A stretch of DNA of 64,000 bases from Granulicella tundricola MP5ACTX9. Lineage in GTDB: Bacteria; Acidobacteriota; Terriglobia; Terriglobales; Acidobacteriaceae. Under the pieces are notes generated by a model. The model did no database searches, was not told where the DNA came from, and saw only the letters and a list, made by a program, of their open reading frames with translations. The stretch is from the NCBI RefSeq assembly GCF_000178975.2, contig NC_015064.1, forward strand, positions 2,666,001 to 2,730,000, written 5' to 3'. A program made the position numbers and the translations under genes. Below, one piece after another: positions 1 to 9,730 of this stretch; the stretch's first letter is position 1; each line of letters opens with the position of its first letter.

Positions 1-44
1 TGTGCGATGTGTAGGACGGGTGAATCCGTTTGAGATGAGAATTC

Positions 45-2162
45 ATGCCCAGAAAACTGCTTCCCGGCCGGCCGTATCCCCTTGGCGCCAAGGTTTCCTC
101 GAAGGGAACCAACTTTGCGATCTACTCCGAACACGCTACGGGTGTTGAGGTTTGCTTCTTCGACGAAGACGGCAAACAGACTGACTGTGTCGCGCTGCAG
201 GAGCATACGGCTTATGTCTGGCATGGGCTAGTGCTCGGCGTAAAGGCCGGTCAGCGGTATGGCTACCGTGTCGATGGTCCGTGGGACCCGGCAAATGGAC
301 AGCGGTTCAACAAGGCGAAGCTGCTGGTCGATCCGTATGCTGAGGCGATCAGCGGAGATGTCGACTGGAAGGCGCCGATCTATCCCTACGATGTGGCGTC
401 CGGCGACGACATGAAGCGGGATGACCAGGATTCGCAGGCCGGGGTGCCAAAGTCTGTTGTGGTTTCTCATAAGTTTGATTGGGGCGAGGATTGCCCGCCA
501 GATACTCCGCTGGCCGATTCTGTGATCTATGAGGTTCATGTCAAGGGTTACTCAGAGCGTAATCCGATGGTTCCTGAGGAGTTGCGTGGGAGCTATGCGG
601 GGCTGGCGCATGAGTCCAGCATCAACTACTTCAAGAAGCTCGGCGTGACCGCGATTGAACTGCTGCCGGTGCATCACTTCATTGACGACGGCCACCTGCT
701 GGATAAGGGACTTTCAAACTACTGGGGCTACAATACGCTGGGCTATTTTGCTCCGATGGCTCGATTCAGCTCTTCCGGCGATACGGGTGGGCAGGTCGTC
801 GAGTTCAAGGAGATGGTGAAGAAGCTTCATGCGGCGGGTCTCGAGGTCATTCTGGATGTGGTCTATAACCACACCTGCGAAGGCAATGAGAAGGGGCCGA
901 TGCTCTCCATGAAGGGTGTCTGCAATACGACCTACTACCGGACGGTGGATGGCGATGCTCGCTTCTACATGGACTACACGGGCACCGGGAACACGTTGAA
1001 GGTCCACAATCCGCAGGTGCTGAAACTGCTGATGGACTCCCTTCGGTACTGGGTCACCGAGATGCATGTGGATGGATTTCGCTTCGATCTGGCGGCTACG
1101 CTGGCGCGTGGCTTGCACGAGGTCTCAAAGCTGTCTGCGTTCTTCGAGACCATTCACCAGGACCCTACGCTGGCCGATGTGAAGCTGATTGCGGAGCCGT
1201 GGGATGTCGGTGAAGGCGGCTACCAGGTGGGGGAGTTCCCTGTTCTTTGGGCGGAATGGAATGGCAAGTATCGGGATACGGTGCGGCGATTCTGGAAGGG
1301 TGACGACGGTCAGCTTTCGGACTTTGCCTACCGGCTTACGGGGTCTTCCGATCTCTACCAGTCCGATGGACGGAAGCCTTATGCCAGCATCAACTTCGTT
1401 ACCGCGCATGACGGCTTTACGCTGTGCGACCTGGTGAGCTACGACCAGAAGCACAATGAAGCCAATGGCGAAGATAACCAGGACGGAGCGAACGAAAACG
1501 ACTCCTGGAATATGGGAGCGGAGGGGCCTACAGAGGATGAAGGAATCAATATTCTGCGGGAGCGCCAGACGAGGAATTTTCTTGCGACGCTGATGCTTTC
1601 GCAAGGTGTACCCATGCTGGCCGGGGGAGATGAAGTCGCCCGCTCGCAAATGGGTAACAACAATGCCTACTGCCAGGACGACGAACTGACCTGGTATGAC
1701 TGGAATCTCGATTCGCCGCGGAGACGGTTGATGGAGTTCACGGCAAATCTAATCCAGATGCGCCGGAATCATCCGAATCTGCATCGGCGGAAGTTCTTTC
1801 AGGATCGTACGATTCGCGGATCGGTTGTGCGGGATATCGCCTGGTACAACACCACGGGAGAGGAGTTTTCCGATGAGAACTGGAACTCTTCCTGGAGCAA
1901 GTCGCTGGCGTTGATGCTGAACGGTAAGACGCTCAATGTCTCCGACGAGGAGGGCAACAAGGTTGAGGACGATTCATTCCTTATGCTGATCAACGCATTC
2001 CATGAGGGTGTGGAGTTTACGCTGCCGCCTCCTCCGAACGGGAATCCGTGGAAGTATGTCTTGAACACGGAAAACCTTGAAGATCCTTTTCAGAAGTCCG
2101 ACGTTGGAGAGAAGATCACCGTTGGCGGCAGGACGTTCGTCATGTTGAGCGACTGCCGTTAG
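45..2162 (+). CDS. glgX: Glycogen debranching enzyme (GlgX/isoamylase family, GH13)
   Basis: 705 aa, the usual length of bacterial GlgX. The N-terminal ~150 residues look like the isoamylase beta-sandwich (CBM48), followed by a GH13 (beta/alpha)8 barrel. All four GH13 signature regions are visible: DVVYNHT near residue 271, DGFRFD with nucleophile Asp348, EPWDVG with acid/base Glu384, and AHDGF with Asp456. The family hydrolyses alpha-1,6 branches of glycogen limit dextrins in the cytoplasm. No other glycogen gene follows; a hairpin just after the stop and rpsA on the same strand close the unit. What precedes it lies outside the window. TreX or isoamylase naming is an alternative, since the exact debranching specificity cannot be read from sequence. 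Confidence 0.95.
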   Translation: MPRKLLPGRPYPLGAKVSSKGTNFAIYSEHATGVEVCFFDEDGKQTDCVALQEHTAYVWHGLVLGVKAGQRYGYRVDGPWDPANGQRFNKAKLLVDPYAEAISGDVDWKAPIYPYDVASGDDMKRDDQDSQAGVPKSVVVSHKFDWGEDCPPDTPLADSVIYEVHVKGYSERNPMVPEELRGSYAGLAHESSINYFKKLGVTAIELLPVHHFIDDGHLLDKGLSNYWGYNTLGYFAPMARFSSSGDTGGQVVEFKEMVKKLHAAGLEVILDVVYNHTCEGNEKGPMLSMKGVCNTTYYRTVDGDARFYMDYTGTGNTLKVHNPQVLKLLMDSLRYWVTEMHVDGFRFDLAATLARGLHEVSKLSAFFETIHQDPTLADVKLIAEPWDVGEGGYQVGEFPVLWAEWNGKYRDTVRRFWKGDDGQLSDFAYRLTGSSDLYQSDGRKPYASINFVTAHDGFTLCDLVSYDQKHNEANGEDNQDGANENDSWNMGAEGPTEDEGINILRERQTRNFLATLMLSQGVPMLAGGDEVARSQMGNNNAYCQDDELTWYDWNLDSPRRRLMEFTANLIQMRRNHPNLHRRKFFQDRTIRGSVVRDIAWYNTTGEEFSDENWNSSWSKSLALMLNGKTLNVSDEEGNKVEDDSFLMLINAFHEGVEFTLPPPPNGNPWKYVLNTENLEDPFQKSDVGEKITVGGRTFVMLSDCR

Positions 2163-2189
2163 AGATCGTAGGGATGGGATGAATATCGC

Positions 2190-2217
2190 AAAGGCCGCTC
2201 TTTTTGGGGCGGCCTTT
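2190..2217 (+). terminator. Hairpin terminator after glgX
   Basis: A 9-bp perfect stem (AAAGGCCGC / GCGGCCTTT) with a T-rich loop lies 28 bases after the glgX stop. The 3' arm ends in TTT and is followed by GTGC, so the U-tract is short, but the GGCCGC stem with flanking A and T runs is typical of intrinsic terminators. Confidence 0.7.
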
Positions 2218-2274
2218 GTGCTGGGCGGTGACCGGCGCTTCTCCGCAACCGAATGCCGCGTATAAGATGGAAGG

Positions 2275-4041
2275 GTGGACACCAATACCCCCCTTCCCCC
2301 TACAACGAGCGATGTAACCGAAGACGAGAACTATGACTTCGCTGCCCTGCTGCGAGAGAACGATCAGGAGCGTGCCAGTGCGGTGGATCGCAGCGGCGGT
2401 TCCAAGCAGATCGACGCGACCGTCGTAGCCGTCTCCGCCGACACTGTATTTCTGGACATCGGCTACAAGACTGAGGGCATCCTGCCCCTGAGTTCGTTTC
2501 CGGCCAGCGATAAAGCCGTGGAGCCGGGCGATAAGGTTCGCGTGACCGTCAAGGGACGGGACACGGATGGGTACTACGAGCTGACGCGGCAGCGGACGGC
2601 TACGCCTAAAGACTACTCGTCCCTGGAAGAGGCGTTTGAGGCCAAGGGGACGGTGCTCGGTACGGTTACGGGTGTGGTCAAGGGTGGCTTGACTGTCGAT
2701 ATCGGAATGCGGGCGTTTCTGCCTTCGTCACGCTCCGGGACGCGCGATGCGGATGAGATGGCGAAGCTTGTGGGCCAGGAGATCCGGGTGCGGATCACGA
2801 CGCTCGATCTGGAGGGCGGCGAGTCTGGACGGCCGGATGCTGTGGTGGATCGACGCAGCGTTGTGGAGGAAGAGGCGCGGGCGAGCGCGGATCAGCGGTT
2901 CTCTGAGTTGGCTGAGGGCGATGTCGTCAACGGGACCGTGCGGTCGCTGACGGAGTACGGTGCGTTTGTGGATCTGGCTGGTGCGGATGCGCTACTGCAT
3001 ATCTCCGACATGGCCTGGCATCGTGTGGCGAATCCCGCGGATGTGTTGAGTGTTGGCGATTCGGTTGAGGCGAAGATCCTGAAGATCGATGCCACCGACC
3101 CGGCGCGGCGGCGGATATCGATCGGGATGAAGCAGTTGCTGCCGCACCCGTGGGATACGGTGAGCGAGCAGTTCAAGATTGGCGATAAGGTGACCGGCAC
3201 CGTCACACGGGATGCGGACTTTGGCGCGTTTGTGGAGATTGCTCCGGGGATCGAGGGGCTGATCCATATCTCCGAGATGGCGTGGGGCAAGAAGGTGCGT
3301 AAGCCTTCGGACGTCGTCAAGGTTGGAGATTCGGTTGAGGCTGTGATCCTGGGGATCGATACGGAGCAGAAGCGGATGTCCTTGGGACTGAAGCAGGCCT
3401 TGGGCGATCCATGGGCTGAACTGGTGAAGACGGTTCATGCGGGCTCGGTGGTTGAAGGGCCGGTTTCGAGCATCACCAAGTTCGGAGCTTTTGTGACGAT
3501 CGCCGAGGGTGTGGAAGGCATGATCCACATCTCCGAGATTACGGCGGAGAAGCGGCTCAACCATCCTTCCGACGTGCTGCGCGTGGGTGAGGTGGTGCAG
3601 GCGCAGGTGCTGGAAATCGACCGCGAGAAGCGTCAGCTCAAGCTTTCGATCAAGCAACTGGTGCCTACGGGCATCGACGAGTTCATTGCCGAACATGCTG
3701 TGGGTGATGTTGTCACCGGGCGGTTGATCGACCTGGATCGGGTCTCGAATACGGCTCGTGTGGAGCTGGGCGAGGGCATCATTGCGATGTGCTCGATTCC
3801 GGCGGAGGCTGCTCCGGTGGAGGATCTGGCGACTAAGACTGGTCCGGTGGATCTGTCTAACCTTGGGTCGTTGCTGGGGTCGAAGTGGAAGACCTCCGCG
3901 GAGCCGAGCAAGCCGGCGGCCAAGGGTAAGGCTGTCGTTGCTCCGAGCGATGACAAGACGCTGAAGGCTGGGCAGATTCGCAGCTTCCGGCTGACGGTGC
4001 TGGAGCCGGAGACGAAGAAGCTGGCTTTGGAACTAGCGTAA
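2275..4041 (+). CDS. rpsA: 30S ribosomal protein S1
   Basis: 588 aa with at least five tandem S1 (OB-fold) RNA-binding domains. Strong copies start near residues 45, 125, 215, 302 and 387, and the best carry the signatures YGAFVDL, FGAFVEI, FGAFVTI and GLIHISEM/GMIHISEI. A further, weaker repeat lies near residue 472. S1 binds mRNA leaders and helps the 30S subunit initiate translation. The start is a GTG at 2275; the ATG at 2267 is in another frame. The acidic N-terminus (residues 12-30) resembles the ribosome-docking segment of S1. The last ~60 residues are Ala/Lys-rich and poorly conserved. It is single in its transcription unit, between the glgX hairpin and a convergent terminator. Confidence 0.93.
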   Translation: MDTNTPLPPTTSDVTEDENYDFAALLRENDQERASAVDRSGGSKQIDATVVAVSADTVFLDIGYKTEGILPLSSFPASDKAVEPGDKVRVTVKGRDTDGYYELTRQRTATPKDYSSLEEAFEAKGTVLGTVTGVVKGGLTVDIGMRAFLPSSRSGTRDADEMAKLVGQEIRVRITTLDLEGGESGRPDAVVDRRSVVEEEARASADQRFSELAEGDVVNGTVRSLTEYGAFVDLAGADALLHISDMAWHRVANPADVLSVGDSVEAKILKIDATDPARRRISIGMKQLLPHPWDTVSEQFKIGDKVTGTVTRDADFGAFVEIAPGIEGLIHISEMAWGKKVRKPSDVVKVGDSVEAVILGIDTEQKRMSLGLKQALGDPWAELVKTVHAGSVVEGPVSSITKFGAFVTIAEGVEGMIHISEITAEKRLNHPSDVLRVGEVVQAQVLEIDREKRQLKLSIKQLVPTGIDEFIAEHAVGDVVTGRLIDLDRVSNTARVELGEGIIAMCSIPAEAAPVEDLATKTGPVDLSNLGSLLGSKWKTSAEPSKPAAKGKAVVAPSDDKTLKAGQIRSFRLTVLEPETKKLALELA

Positions 4042-4057
4042 GACGGAAGCAAAGTGC

Positions 4058-4099
4058 AAATACGGCATAGAGTCGCTACGCGGACTCTATGCCGTATTT
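4058..4099. terminator. Bidirectional terminator between convergent genes
   Basis: A 17-bp perfect inverted repeat (AAATACGGCATAGAGTC and its complement) with an 8-base loop; it has A-rich sequence on the left and TTTTT on the right, so it can terminate from both sides. It overlaps the 3' end of the convergent gene: the right arm encodes that protein's last residues (KYGIES). Confidence 0.85.
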
Positions 4100-4936
4100 T
4101 TGTGCGAGGAAGACCTTCAGGGGGACGGGGAGGGCTCGGGCTAGCTCCTGCCAGGTGTGGATGCGGAGGCGGGCGCGGAGGTCGTAGAAGCGGACGGCTC
4201 GCATGACCTGGAACCAGGACTCGATGAGGTCGGGGCGGCGTGCATCGCAGAGGACGCAGAAGCTGGCCTGATGGACGTGGGCGGCGAGGACTCCGCGGAT
4301 GAGTTGGTAGGAGCGGATGGTTCCCTGCTCTGCCTTTAGGTCTTCCAGGTTGAAGACCTCTTCAAGGTCCCGGTAGCGCTGGAGCTTGCGGATGGGGGCG
4401 GATTGGAAGTCTGTTTCGGTGAGCTTGGCTTCCACGAGGAGCGGACCCAGCTTCATGTCGATCTCTGTGGTGTCCGTGAGGTTGCGGTGGAGCGGGGTGT
4501 GTGGCTTGTGGCCGAAGATGGGGGTCTGGCCGGGGTCTATGCCGAGGAGGGCGGGGAGGGATGCCGTGGCTAGGACGCGAGGGTAGCAGAAGATGTTCAT
4601 GAGGAGTGCGTCGGAGCTGGTGGCGGTGTCGAGCTCACACCAGCTTGTGTCGCGGACCTCTGAGAGGCGGCCGTGACGCTTTGCGGTATGGGGTTTGGTG
4701 AGGCGTCTCTGCCAGTCGGGGGTGGCTTGGATGCGGCGATACGAGGCGTCTATGAAGTTACCGTGGGCGGTTTCAGTGGGGGCGTAGATGATGCTGGAGC
4801 GGGTCTGGTCGTGGGGGTGGGCTGCGGCTCGGGTGAGGTTGCGGCGGATGAGGTCTTGCCGGATGGCTGGGGAGTTGGTGCGGCGTGGGGTTGGGCGGAC
4901 GGGTTCTATGTCTCGCATTTCTTCTTCTGACCACAT
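4076..4936 (-). CDS. PD-(D/E)XK nuclease-like protein (PGN_0703-like)
   Basis: 286 aa. The centre contains TEIDMKLGPLLVEAKLTE, that is Asp, then Glu-x-Lys on the next strand, the active-site pattern of the PD-(D/E)XK fold. The overall pattern recalls the PGN_0703-like restriction-endonuclease-fold family, which often stands alone without a methyltransferase. The N-terminus is Arg-rich, and a conserved-looking Cys (FCVLCDARRPDLIESW) follows the core. No methyltransferase or specificity subunit is adjacent, so I do not call it a restriction enzyme; repair or mobile-DNA roles are equally possible. Start: ATG 4936 has a GGAGG-like stretch in the upstream G-run; ATG 4918 preceded by AGAAGAA is an alternative. 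Confidence 0.6.
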   Translation of the reverse strand: MWSEEEMRDIEPVRPTPRRTNSPAIRQDLIRRNLTRAAAHPHDQTRSSIIYAPTETAHGNFIDASYRRIQATPDWQRRLTKPHTAKRHGRLSEVRDTSWCELDTATSSDALLMNIFCYPRVLATASLPALLGIDPGQTPIFGHKPHTPLHRNLTDTTEIDMKLGPLLVEAKLTETDFQSAPIRKLQRYRDLEEVFNLEDLKAEQGTIRSYQLIRGVLAAHVHQASFCVLCDARRPDLIESWFQVMRAVRFYDLRARLRIHTWQELARALPVPLKVFLAQKYGIESA

Positions 4937-5547
<611 letters not shown>

Positions 5548-8145
5548 TTACTCTTCGCGGAGGACTTCCAGGGGCTTCTGGCCGAGGATGCGGTGGCTGG
5601 CGATCCAGCCTGTGGCTACCGTGAGGATTGCTGTGCCGAAGAGTCCGCCGAGGCTCCAGCCCCATTGGAAGGTGTTGGGGACGGTGAGGGCTCGGAGGAG
5701 GCCTTTGACGACTATGTTGGCGAAGAAGACTCCGACTAACCCGGCTACCAGGCCCAGGACCGCGAACTCTATTGAGAAGATGCTCGCGATGTGGGCGCGG
5801 GTGGCTCCGAGGGTTTTGAGGACTACGACCTCCCGGATGCGGCGGTAGCGGGTGCCAGCGATGGACGAGGCCAGGATGACGATGCCGGCGAAGATGCTGA
5901 AGGCGGCGAGGAACTGGACGACATAGATGATCTGGATGACGACCGCGCGGATGGTTTCGAGCGCCTGGGCTACGTTGATGACGGTGACGGTGGGGTAGGC
6001 GGCGTAGAGGGCGCGCTGGAGGGCGGCGACCTTGGTGGGGTCTACGTGGACGCCGCCGTACCAGATGACGGGGAGGCCGGTGAGGGCGCGTTCGGGAAGG
6101 ATGAACTCGGCGCGGCTGTAGGCGTGCTGGCCGTCGGAGCGAGTGAAGGCGGCGACGGTAGCGTCGAACTGCTTGTCCTGGGCGGCGAAGGTGATGACGC
6201 TGCCGATCTTGAGGCCGAGGCGCTTGGCCTGAAAATCCGCAACGGCGACGACGGGGTGATCTGCGGCGGCGGCTGACTGCGCCTTCGTCCACCATTTACC
6301 GGAGGCTACGGTGGCTCCGGGCGGGACGGCTTCCGCCCAGGTGAGCTGGATGGAGCGGAGCATGTGCTTGGGGAAGTTCTTGGTCTTGATGTCGTTGGCG
6401 GAGACGCCGTCGATGGCGAGGATGCGGGAGCTGACGACGGGGAGAAGCTCGGGTGGGGCGGTGATGCCGGGGGCGCTGGTGAGGAGCTTGCGCATGCCGT
6501 CGATCTCATCGTTGGCGATATCGACGAGGAAGATGTTGGGGAGGTTGGGGGCGGAGGAGATGTGAAGCTGCTTGACGACGGCGTTCTGCATGAGGAAGAC
6601 CATCATGATCTGCATGACGCCCATGCCTAACGCGGCGAGGAGAGCTGAGGAGGGGTTGCCGGGGCGGTAGAGGTTGGCGAGGCCGTGGCGGACTGCGGAG
6701 GGGAGATGCAGGCGGGTGCGGGTGAGGAAGAACTTGAGGGCTTTGAGGACGAGGAAGGAGGCCAGGAGGAGGACGGCAAGGACGGCGGCGAGGCCGACGG
6801 TGAACCACTTCCCGACCGAGGCGGAGTCCGAGATGCGGAAGGCGATGAGGGCGAGGCCGGCGAGGATGAGGAGGAATGCGCCGATCTGGGCGAGGTTTTT
6901 GGTGAACAGGCGTACGAGCTTCACGTGCCAGGGTTCGTCGGTTTCATCGACTGCGCGGCGGAGGATGAGGATGGGGCGGATGCCGCGGATATCGAGCAGT
7001 GGCGGGAGGGTGAAGAGGAAGGTGGTGAGAACGCCTGCGCCGAGGCCGGCAGCGATGGCACGGAGATCGAGATGGAGTTCGGGTCGGACGTTGATGAGGC
7101 TGGCGAGAAGATACGGGAAGGCGAGTTGAACGCCTACTCCGAGGCCTACGCCGACGACGCCTCCGGCGAGGCCGAGGAGGAGGGTCTGAATGAGGTAGAT
7201 CTTGATGATCTGGCCGGAGCCTGCGCCGAGAGACTTCATGATGGCGATGGTGTCGAGGCGCTGCTGGAGATGGGCTCGCATGGCCATGGCTACGCCTACG
7301 GCTCCAAGGACCAGGGCTACGAGACTCATGAGCGAGAGGAGGCTAGTGGCCTGGTCCAGGCCCGCGGTAAGGGCTGGGTTGGTCTCGCGGTAGTCCGTGA
7401 TTTGCGACTCCGGGAGGAGCTTGATGAGGCGGGCTTTGAGGTCGGCTACGGCGGCGTCCGAGATGGGTGCGCCGTTGGCGGGTGCGGGGACCTTGAAGAG
7501 GAAGCGCTGGCCGGCGTGGCTGCCGGGCGCGAGGAGGCCGCTGGCGTCAAGGCCCTGGCGGGAGATGAGTACGCGGGGGCCGGCGGCGAACTGGCTGGAG
7601 AGACGATCAGGCTCGTTGGTGACCACCGAGGCGATGCGGAAGAGCTTGTTGCCGATCTTGAGCTGGTCGCCGATCTGGAGATGGAGGCGGACGAGGAGGT
7701 CGTCGGCTACGACTACGGAATCTGGGGTGAGGACTTGCTGGAGGGTGGATGTGGGTTCGAGGTCTACTGTGCCGTAGTAGGGGTAGGCGCTGGGGTCTAC
7801 GGCTTTGAGGGAGATGAGGAGGGGGTCGAGGGTTTTGGCGGCGGAGGCCATGGAGAGGAGCTCAGTGACGGGGGTCATCTGGACTCCTTCTCTCTCGATC
7901 GTCGCGAGGCCTTCGGCCTCTGAGGGGGTGGGTTGCTGGTTGGTGCGGGCGGAGAGGTCGGCAGCCATGATGGAGCGGGCGCGGGTGAGGAGGGTGGTGC
8001 GGAAGGAGTTGGAGAAGCCTCGGACGCCAGTGAGGGCGGCTACGCCGATGGCGACGGAGAGGATGACGAAGAAGAACTTGCCGCGTGAGGAACGCATCTC
8101 TCTGGAGGCGATGCGGAAGGCGGTGGGGTAGGAGAGGCTGGGCAT
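5548..8145 (-). CDS. ybbP: FtsX-like ABC transporter permease (YbbP type)
   Basis: 865 aa, the size of YbbP-type permeases that contain two FtsX modules. A transmembrane segment near residue 25 (FFFVILSVAIGVAAL) is followed by a MacB-like periplasmic domain; clusters of hydrophobic helices lie around 265-400 and 425-470, then a second extracytoplasmic domain and C-terminal helices around 740-860 ending in the FtsX-typical RILGQKPLEVLREE. It should pair with the ATPase at 8940-9683. Such systems act on envelope lipids or lipoproteins rather than importing nutrients. Between the two transporter genes sits a toxin-antitoxin pair. The neighbouring tesA-like gene reproduces the E. coli tesA/ybbA/ybbP arrangement, which is the main reason for the name. 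Confidence 0.88.
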   Translation of the reverse strand: MPSLSYPTAFRIASREMRSSRGKFFFVILSVAIGVAALTGVRGFSNSFRTTLLTRARSIMAADLSARTNQQPTPSEAEGLATIEREGVQMTPVTELLSMASAAKTLDPLLISLKAVDPSAYPYYGTVDLEPTSTLQQVLTPDSVVVADDLLVRLHLQIGDQLKIGNKLFRIASVVTNEPDRLSSQFAAGPRVLISRQGLDASGLLAPGSHAGQRFLFKVPAPANGAPISDAAVADLKARLIKLLPESQITDYRETNPALTAGLDQATSLLSLMSLVALVLGAVGVAMAMRAHLQQRLDTIAIMKSLGAGSGQIIKIYLIQTLLLGLAGGVVGVGLGVGVQLAFPYLLASLINVRPELHLDLRAIAAGLGAGVLTTFLFTLPPLLDIRGIRPILILRRAVDETDEPWHVKLVRLFTKNLAQIGAFLLILAGLALIAFRISDSASVGKWFTVGLAAVLAVLLLASFLVLKALKFFLTRTRLHLPSAVRHGLANLYRPGNPSSALLAALGMGVMQIMMVFLMQNAVVKQLHISSAPNLPNIFLVDIANDEIDGMRKLLTSAPGITAPPELLPVVSSRILAIDGVSANDIKTKNFPKHMLRSIQLTWAEAVPPGATVASGKWWTKAQSAAAADHPVVAVADFQAKRLGLKIGSVITFAAQDKQFDATVAAFTRSDGQHAYSRAEFILPERALTGLPVIWYGGVHVDPTKVAALQRALYAAYPTVTVINVAQALETIRAVVIQIIYVVQFLAAFSIFAGIVILASSIAGTRYRRIREVVVLKTLGATRAHIASIFSIEFAVLGLVAGLVGVFFANIVVKGLLRALTVPNTFQWGWSLGGLFGTAILTVATGWIASHRILGQKPLEVLREE

Positions 8146-8172
8146 GGGTAGTGTCTCGACTTCGCAAACAGG

Positions 8173-8610
8173 TCAGGGCTGGTTGGATTCCCAGGGGTTG
8201 AGGAGGGGGACGCCGAGGTCAGTGAAGTCTTTGATGTTGCGGGTGACTACGGTGAGGTTGTGGTGGAGGGCTGTGGCGGCGATGAGACCGTCAGCCATGC
8301 TCAAGGGTGCGCCCTGGCGTTGACGCCGGGCGCTGAGGATTCCCCAGTGGTCTGCGATGGTTTGAGTGATGGGGAGGATGCGGCTGTGGAACCTGGGGAC
8401 CAGTTCGTGATCAAGCCACTGTTCTAGCTGCCGGCGGCGCTTGCCTTCGGGCAGGAGTGTGGTGCCCTTACGCAGTTCCCCTATCGTCATGACGCTGAGA
8501 TAGAGCGAGCTTTCTGGCTGCGCATACATCCAGATGCCGATTCTCAGGTCAGGTAAGACATGCATCTGCTCAGACGGAATGTTTGTGTCGAGCAAAAAGC
8601 CTGAGGTCAC
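8173..8610 (-). CDS. vapC: VapC-like PIN-domain toxin
   Basis: 145 aa, normal for VapC. Acidic PIN-domain residues are present: Asp8 in LLDTN, Glu14, and the downstream Asp in SMADGLIAATA, followed by VVTRN and DF typical of the C-terminal PIN core. PIN toxins are metal-dependent RNases that usually cleave tRNA or rRNA. The start overlaps the antitoxin stop by 4 bases (ATGA), so the two are translationally coupled. The stop lies only 27 bases upstream of the ybbP-like gene, suggesting the permease may be read through from this pair. Confidence 0.88.
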   Translation of the reverse strand: MTSGFLLDTNIPSEQMHVLPDLRIGIWMYAQPESSLYLSVMTIGELRKGTTLLPEGKRRRQLEQWLDHELVPRFHSRILPITQTIADHWGILSARRQRQGAPLSMADGLIAATALHHNLTVVTRNIKDFTDLGVPLLNPWESNQP

Positions 8611-8846
8611 GAGAGATCGATGATGCGGCCTGGAGAGGGATCGCGTGTGATGTCTAGATCATCGCCAAGGCCCCTGGCTTTAGCGAACATTTCTTCCAGG
8701 GTCTGCTGAGTGGCTGCTGAATCGTTGACGGAGGGAGCAAGCTTCAGCGCCTGAATGAGGACATCTTCTACATCCTGAAAATGACCGCTGGCCATTCGCT
8801 GTTGAATCAGGGCTTCGAGTTCGGGTTGGTGAATCTCAATGGTCAT
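8607..8846 (-). CDS. Antitoxin partner of the PIN toxin
   Basis: 79 aa. The first ~45 residues (MTIEIHQPELEALIQQRMAS, then GHFQDVEDVLIQALKL) have the short beta-strand plus two-helix layout of ribbon-helix-helix (ParD/CopG-like) antitoxins, which bind their own promoter. The rest is an acidic tail ending in DPSPGRIIDLS, plausibly the toxin-neutralising part. The gene precedes the toxin with a 4-base overlap, the standard antitoxin-first order. The exact antitoxin family is an inference from pattern. Confidence 0.75.
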   Translation of the reverse strand: MTIEIHQPELEALIQQRMASGHFQDVEDVLIQALKLAPSVNDSAATQQTLEEMFAKARGLGDDLDITRDPSPGRIIDLS

Positions 8847-8891
8847 AATGCCCCTCCTCTCAATTTGATTCTATCCAAGGATTTGTCCTGC

Positions 8892-8935
8892 CGGACGGCC
8901 CCACTACGCGTGGGGCGGTCACTTCGTGACTTTTA
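8892..8935. repeat. Tandem hairpin repeat upstream of the antitoxin
   Basis: Two adjacent hairpins: GGCCCCAC-TACGC-GTGGGGC and GTCAC-TTC-GTGAC, followed on the plus strand by TTTTATTG. The second hairpin word GGTCACTTCGTGA recurs near 32670, so this is probably another small dispersed repeat. In the minus direction (the direction of the genes) there is no U-tract after the stems, so it is not a clear terminator for ybbA. Confidence 0.55.
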
Positions 8936-8939
8936 TTGT

Positions 8940-9683
8940 TTAGAGGACGGCTGGATTCGGGTTGAGAGTGTCGGAGACTATGAGGCCGTCGCGTAGGGTG
9001 ATGACTCGGTCGGCGTAGGTTGCTAAGACTGGGTCGTGGGTGACCAGGACTAATGTGGTGCCTTCGGTTTTGTTGAGGTTGAGGAGGAGCTCCAGGATGT
9101 GGGCGCCGTTGGTGGTGTCGAGGTTGCCGGTGGGCTCGTCGGCGAGGACGATGGGGGGGCGAAGGACGAAGGCGCGGGCGAGGGCGACGCGCTGCTGCTC
9201 ACCGCCGGAGAGCTGGACGGGGTAGTGGTCGAGGCGGTCGCCGAGGCCTACGGAGGTAAGGAGGGTGCGGGCGCGGGTTAGGCCGTCCTGTTTGCTGGCG
9301 TCGGCGTTGAGCTCGTGGGGGAGGAGGACGTTTTCAAGCGCGGTGAGGGTGGGGATGAGCTGGTAGGACTGGAAGACGAAGCCGATGGTGCGGCCGCGGA
9401 CCTGGGCGAGCTGGTCTTCGGGGAGGTAGGAGATGGGCTGGCTGTTAAGGATGACGTCGCCCGAGGTGGGGGTGTCGAGGCCGGCGAGGAGGCCGAGGAG
9501 CGTCGATTTTCCGGAGCCGGAGGTGCCCATGATGGCGGCGAACTGGCCGTGCGGGATGGCGAAGTCGAGGCCTTTGAGGATGTCGACCGTGCGGGTGCCG
9601 TTGCGGATGGACTTGCGGAGGGACTTGACCTGAATGACGTCTTGCTGGGCGGCGGGGGTAACTGCTGTGGGGCTGGGAGGCAT
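8940..9683 (-). CDS. ybbA: ABC transporter ATP-binding protein (YbbA/LolD type)
   Basis: 247 aa. Walker A GTSGSGKST near residue 54, Q-loop in FVFQSYQLIP, signature [15 protein letters not shown], Walker [13 protein letters not shown], and switch His in LVLVTHDP; the NLDT and ERVALAR-like context is that of the MacB/LolD/YbbA branch that works with FtsX-like permeases. It energises the large permease encoded at 5548-8145. The gene diverges from the tesA-like gene across a 47-base gap, as in E. coli. The antitoxin and toxin genes lie between it and its permease. Confidence 0.92.
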   Translation of the reverse strand: MPPSPTAVTPAAQQDVIQVKSLRKSIRNGTRTVDILKGLDFAIPHGQFAAIMGTSGSGKSTLLGLLAGLDTPTSGDVILNSQPISYLPEDQLAQVRGRTIGFVFQSYQLIPTLTALENVLLPHELNADASKQDGLTRARTLLTSVGLGDRLDHYPVQLSGGEQQRVALARAFVLRPPIVLADEPTGNLDTTNGAHILELLLNLNKTEGTTLVLVTHDPVLATYADRVITLRDGLIVSDTLNPNPAVL

Positions 9684-9730
9684 CTGTCTCCTGGATGGAA
9701 GGGTTCGGGTGCGCTTTAGGAGGCGGTGAT

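Noticed and set aside
6685-7923. A 412-codon plus-strand frame, Glu/Gly/Asp rich
   Set aside because: Lies entirely opposite the FtsX-like permease; low-complexity composition typical of antisense frames in GC-rich DNA.
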